Assembly (NCBI GenBank): GCA_964632995.1
Contig: CAZWDL010000199.1
Location: 1 to 8,080, forward strand
Length of the DNA: 8,080 bases
Source: CAZWDL01 sp964632995
Lineage (GTDB): Bacteria > Bacteroidota > Bacteroidia > Chitinophagales > Saprospiraceae
Direction of reading: 5' to 3'
Positions 6,701 to 8,080 of this stretch are shown in pieces; position 1 is the first letter of the stretch; each line of letters starts with the position of its first letter. The position numbers were made by a program, and so were the translations under genes. The notes under the pieces were generated by a model. The model did not search any database. It was not told the origin of the DNA and saw nothing but the letters and a program-made list of their open reading frames with translations.

Positions 6701-7954
6701 ATGGCAAAGAAAAAGAAGAAAGAGACACTAGAGGAGCTGATACCGGACGCGGAACTTCGAGAACGGATGGTCAAGCACCTATATTCGAAGAAGCCGCTGT
6801 TGAGCGAAGACAGCGTTTTTAGCGAACTGCTTCAGGCTCTGGTCAACAAGATGCTAGAAGGCGAAGTGGAAGATTTTCTTGACGAAGAACAGGCCCGTGA
6901 AAATAAGAATAAGCGTAACGGCTATACGAGTAAGCAGCTTACCTCGGAGGCTGGCCCACTTTCGATTCGTACGCCTCGGGATCGCAATTCAGACTTCGAA
7001 CCAAGCTTGGTTAAAAAGGGGCAGCGTGAGCTCTCCAGTGGAGTAGACGAGCAAATTATTGCTTTATACGCTCAAGGCAACTCGGTGGAAGATGTACGCC
7101 GCCTATTGGCCAAACTCTATGGCCTATCCATTTCAGCGGGTAAGATCTCGGCGATCACCGACAAAGTGCTACCTGAGCTCGAGGCCTGGCGGAGTCGTCC
7201 ACTGTCCTCTATGTATGCGATTGTTTACCTAGACGCGGTCCATTTTAAAGTACGCTACGAGGGCCAGTACAGTAGCCGGGCCTTCTACACGGTGTATGGG
7301 ATCGATGCTGAAGGCCATCGTGACTTATTGGGGCTGTATATCAATGAAAATGAGGGTGCTAGCCGATGGGGCCTGGTGCTACAGGATTTAAAAAAGCGAG
7401 GCTTGGAAGATATTTTAGTCTGCTGTACGGATGACCTGAGTGGCTTCAGCGAGGCCATCTCAGAGGTCTACCCGCTGACCATTATCCAGAAGTGTATTGT
7501 CCACAAAGTACGCAGCTCGACCCGTTTTGTTGATGACAAGGACAGCAAAGCCGTACGTAAGGATTTACGAGCTGTTTATACGGCCACATCGAAAGAAGAG
7601 GCTAGGAGCAAGATGGATGCTTTTACAGTGACCTGGGGCAGCAAATACGCCCACTTAGCGGATAGTTGGGAAAAGGATTGGGAGGAGTTGATAGCCTTCA
7701 TGGATTACCCCAAAGAGTTGCGCCGAATGATCTACACGACCAACCCAGTCGAAGCTTTGCATCGCATCATTCGCAAGCTCATCAAGGGGAAGGCCGCCTG
7801 GGTCTCGGAGACGGCCCTGCTTAAGCAGATCTACCTCTGCCTGATGCACAACGAGAAATCCTGGAAAAAGAGAGCTTATGGATGGAAAGCCATCCAGAGA
7901 GACCTCGCCCAGATGTACGGGGAGCGGTTCACCAAGCACCTGGTAGAAAAGTGA
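6701..7954 (+). CDS. IS256-family (mutator-type) DDE transposase, intact
   Basis: Cut-and-paste/copy-out transposase of 417 residues, acting on the terminal repeats of its own element. The catalytic triad is visible: D178 in VYLDAVHFKVRYEG, D244 in CCTDDLSGF, and E351 in TTNPVEALHRIIRK, with the family C/H motif CIVHKVRS (C265, H268) between the second and third acidic residues. The N-terminal region (1-165) holds a Lys-rich start (MAKKKKKE) and the DNA-binding part, including NGYTSKQLTSEAGPLSIRTPRDR and the typical IIALYAQGNSVEDV and LYGLSISAGKISAITDKVLP blocks. Length is normal and no frameshift or stop is seen, so the protein may be active. I start at the ATG at 6701 rather than the upstream GTG at 6665, which lies in the terminal repeat and would add 12 residues. 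No Shine-Dalgarno is visible. The stop codon is part of a large stem-loop. Confidence 0.95.
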   Translation: MAKKKKKETLEELIPDAELRERMVKHLYSKKPLLSEDSVFSELLQALVNKMLEGEVEDFLDEEQARENKNKRNGYTSKQLTSEAGPLSIRTPRDRNSDFEPSLVKKGQRELSSGVDEQIIALYAQGNSVEDVRRLLAKLYGLSISAGKISAITDKVLPELEAWRSRPLSSMYAIVYLDAVHFKVRYEGQYSSRAFYTVYGIDAEGHRDLLGLYINENEGASRWGLVLQDLKKRGLEDILVCCTDDLSGFSEAISEVYPLTIIQKCIVHKVRSSTRFVDDKDSKAVRKDLRAVYTATSKEEARSKMDAFTVTWGSKYAHLADSWEKDWEELIAFMDYPKELRRMIYTTNPVEALHRIIRKLIKGKAAWVSETALLKQIYLCLMHNEKSWKKRAYGWKAIQRDLAQMYGERFTKHLVEK

Positions 7955-8009
7955 GCGCGCTTCGCGCCGCTTTCCGGCCTACGGCCTCCAAGCGGCGCGA
8001 AGCGCGCTC
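7953..8009 (+). terminator. Perfect 20-bp stem-loop starting within the transposase stop codon
   Basis: Positions 7953-7972 and 7990-8009 are exact reverse complements (20 of 20), separated by a 17-base loop that itself can form GGCC/GGCC. The arm begins GAGCGCGCTTCGCG, is very GC-rich, and uses the last two bases of the TGA. No U-run follows on the plus strand, so it is not a standard intrinsic terminator; it may block read-through or protect the mRNA 3' end. The structure is certain; the terminator role is inferred. Confidence 0.55.
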
Positions 8010-8014
8010 CCATC

Positions 8015-8031
8015 GGAAAGCAAAGCTTTCC
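8015..8031 (+). repeat. Second hairpin in the IS256 tail
   Basis: GGAAAGC (8015-8021) and GCTTTCC (8025-8031) form a perfect 7-bp stem with an AAA loop. An outer pairing of CTCCC (8007-8011) with GGGAG (8034-8038) could lengthen it, with three unpaired bases on one side and two on the other, but would use the last three bases of the preceding 20-bp stem, so the two longer forms exclude each other. Role unknown. Confidence 0.5.
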
Positions 8032-8057
8032 TGGGGAGTAAACCAATTATTGAAATA

Positions 8058-8080
8058 AGACACACTAAATTGAACTATCC
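8058..8080 (-). repeat. Right terminal inverted repeat of the IS256-family element
   Basis: On the minus strand it begins GGATAGTTCA and shares GTTCA and AGTGTGTCT with the left repeat at the same offsets (17 of 23 positions). It ends at the last base of the window, so whether the element tip lies here or a few bases beyond cannot be decided. Confidence 0.7.

Larger units (their letters stand above)
6648..8080 (+). mobile_element. IS256-family insertion sequence, apparently complete (about 1.43 kb)
   Basis: The unit comprises imperfect terminal inverted repeats (about 6648-6670 and 8058-8080), one transposase gene and a hairpin-rich tail. The size fits the 1.3-1.5 kb typical of the family. 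The left edge is set by the alignment of the two repeats and by the point where the TnpB reading frame loses its sense; it may be off by a few bases. The right edge coincides with the end of the window, so the element could extend slightly further, and the 8-9 bp target duplication usual in this family cannot be tested. It lies inside the older tnpB remnant in opposite orientation, so it is the younger insertion. Confidence 0.85.

Overview
The window looks like part of a Bacteroidota chromosome, possibly a Saprospiria-type lineage. This rests on GC-rich coding sequence, genes without Shine-Dalgarno sites, and the kinds of proteins present (bifunctional FtcD, one-chain FAD/Fe-S oxidase, short OmpA-like lipoprotein). 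The assignment comes from reading protein character only and is moderately confident at phylum level and weak below it.

Layout. Positions 1-6183 hold four genes, all on the minus strand, so they read right to left: an aldo/keto reductase (6183-5188), an OmpA-like lipoprotein (5120-4551), a large FAD-binding plus Fe-S oxidoreductase of the GlcD/D-lactate dehydrogenase type (4460-1533), and glutamate formimidoyltransferase/cyclodeaminase FtcD (1397 to beyond the left edge). Gaps are 67, 90 and 135 bp with no convincing terminator, so co-transcription is possible, but the functions do not form an obvious single pathway. FtcD belongs to histidine degradation and one-carbon transfer to tetrahydrofolate; the FAD/Fe-S protein probably oxidises a 2-hydroxy acid; the lipoprotein probably tethers the outer membrane to peptidoglycan; the reductase substrate is unknown.

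Positions 6184-8080 are accessory DNA. Next to the reductase start is a non-coding stretch with five 10-bp-phased CTCAAA-type repeats. Then comes the C-terminal remnant of an IS200/IS605-type TnpB gene (6433 to about 6647, minus strand), whose 3' end carries two perfect hairpins where the omegaRNA/reRNA scaffold and transposon right end would lie. This remnant is cut at its 5' side by an apparently complete IS256-family insertion sequence (about 6648-8080, plus strand) with a full-length DDE transposase, imperfect terminal inverted repeats and a striking perfect 20-bp stem-loop that begins inside the transposase stop codon. The right end of the element coincides with the end of the window, so the other half of tnpB and any target duplication cannot be seen.

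No new multi-gene system is evident. The most interesting signals are the nested mobile elements leaving an orphan omegaRNA-like end, the phased repeats, and the large hairpin of the IS256 element.
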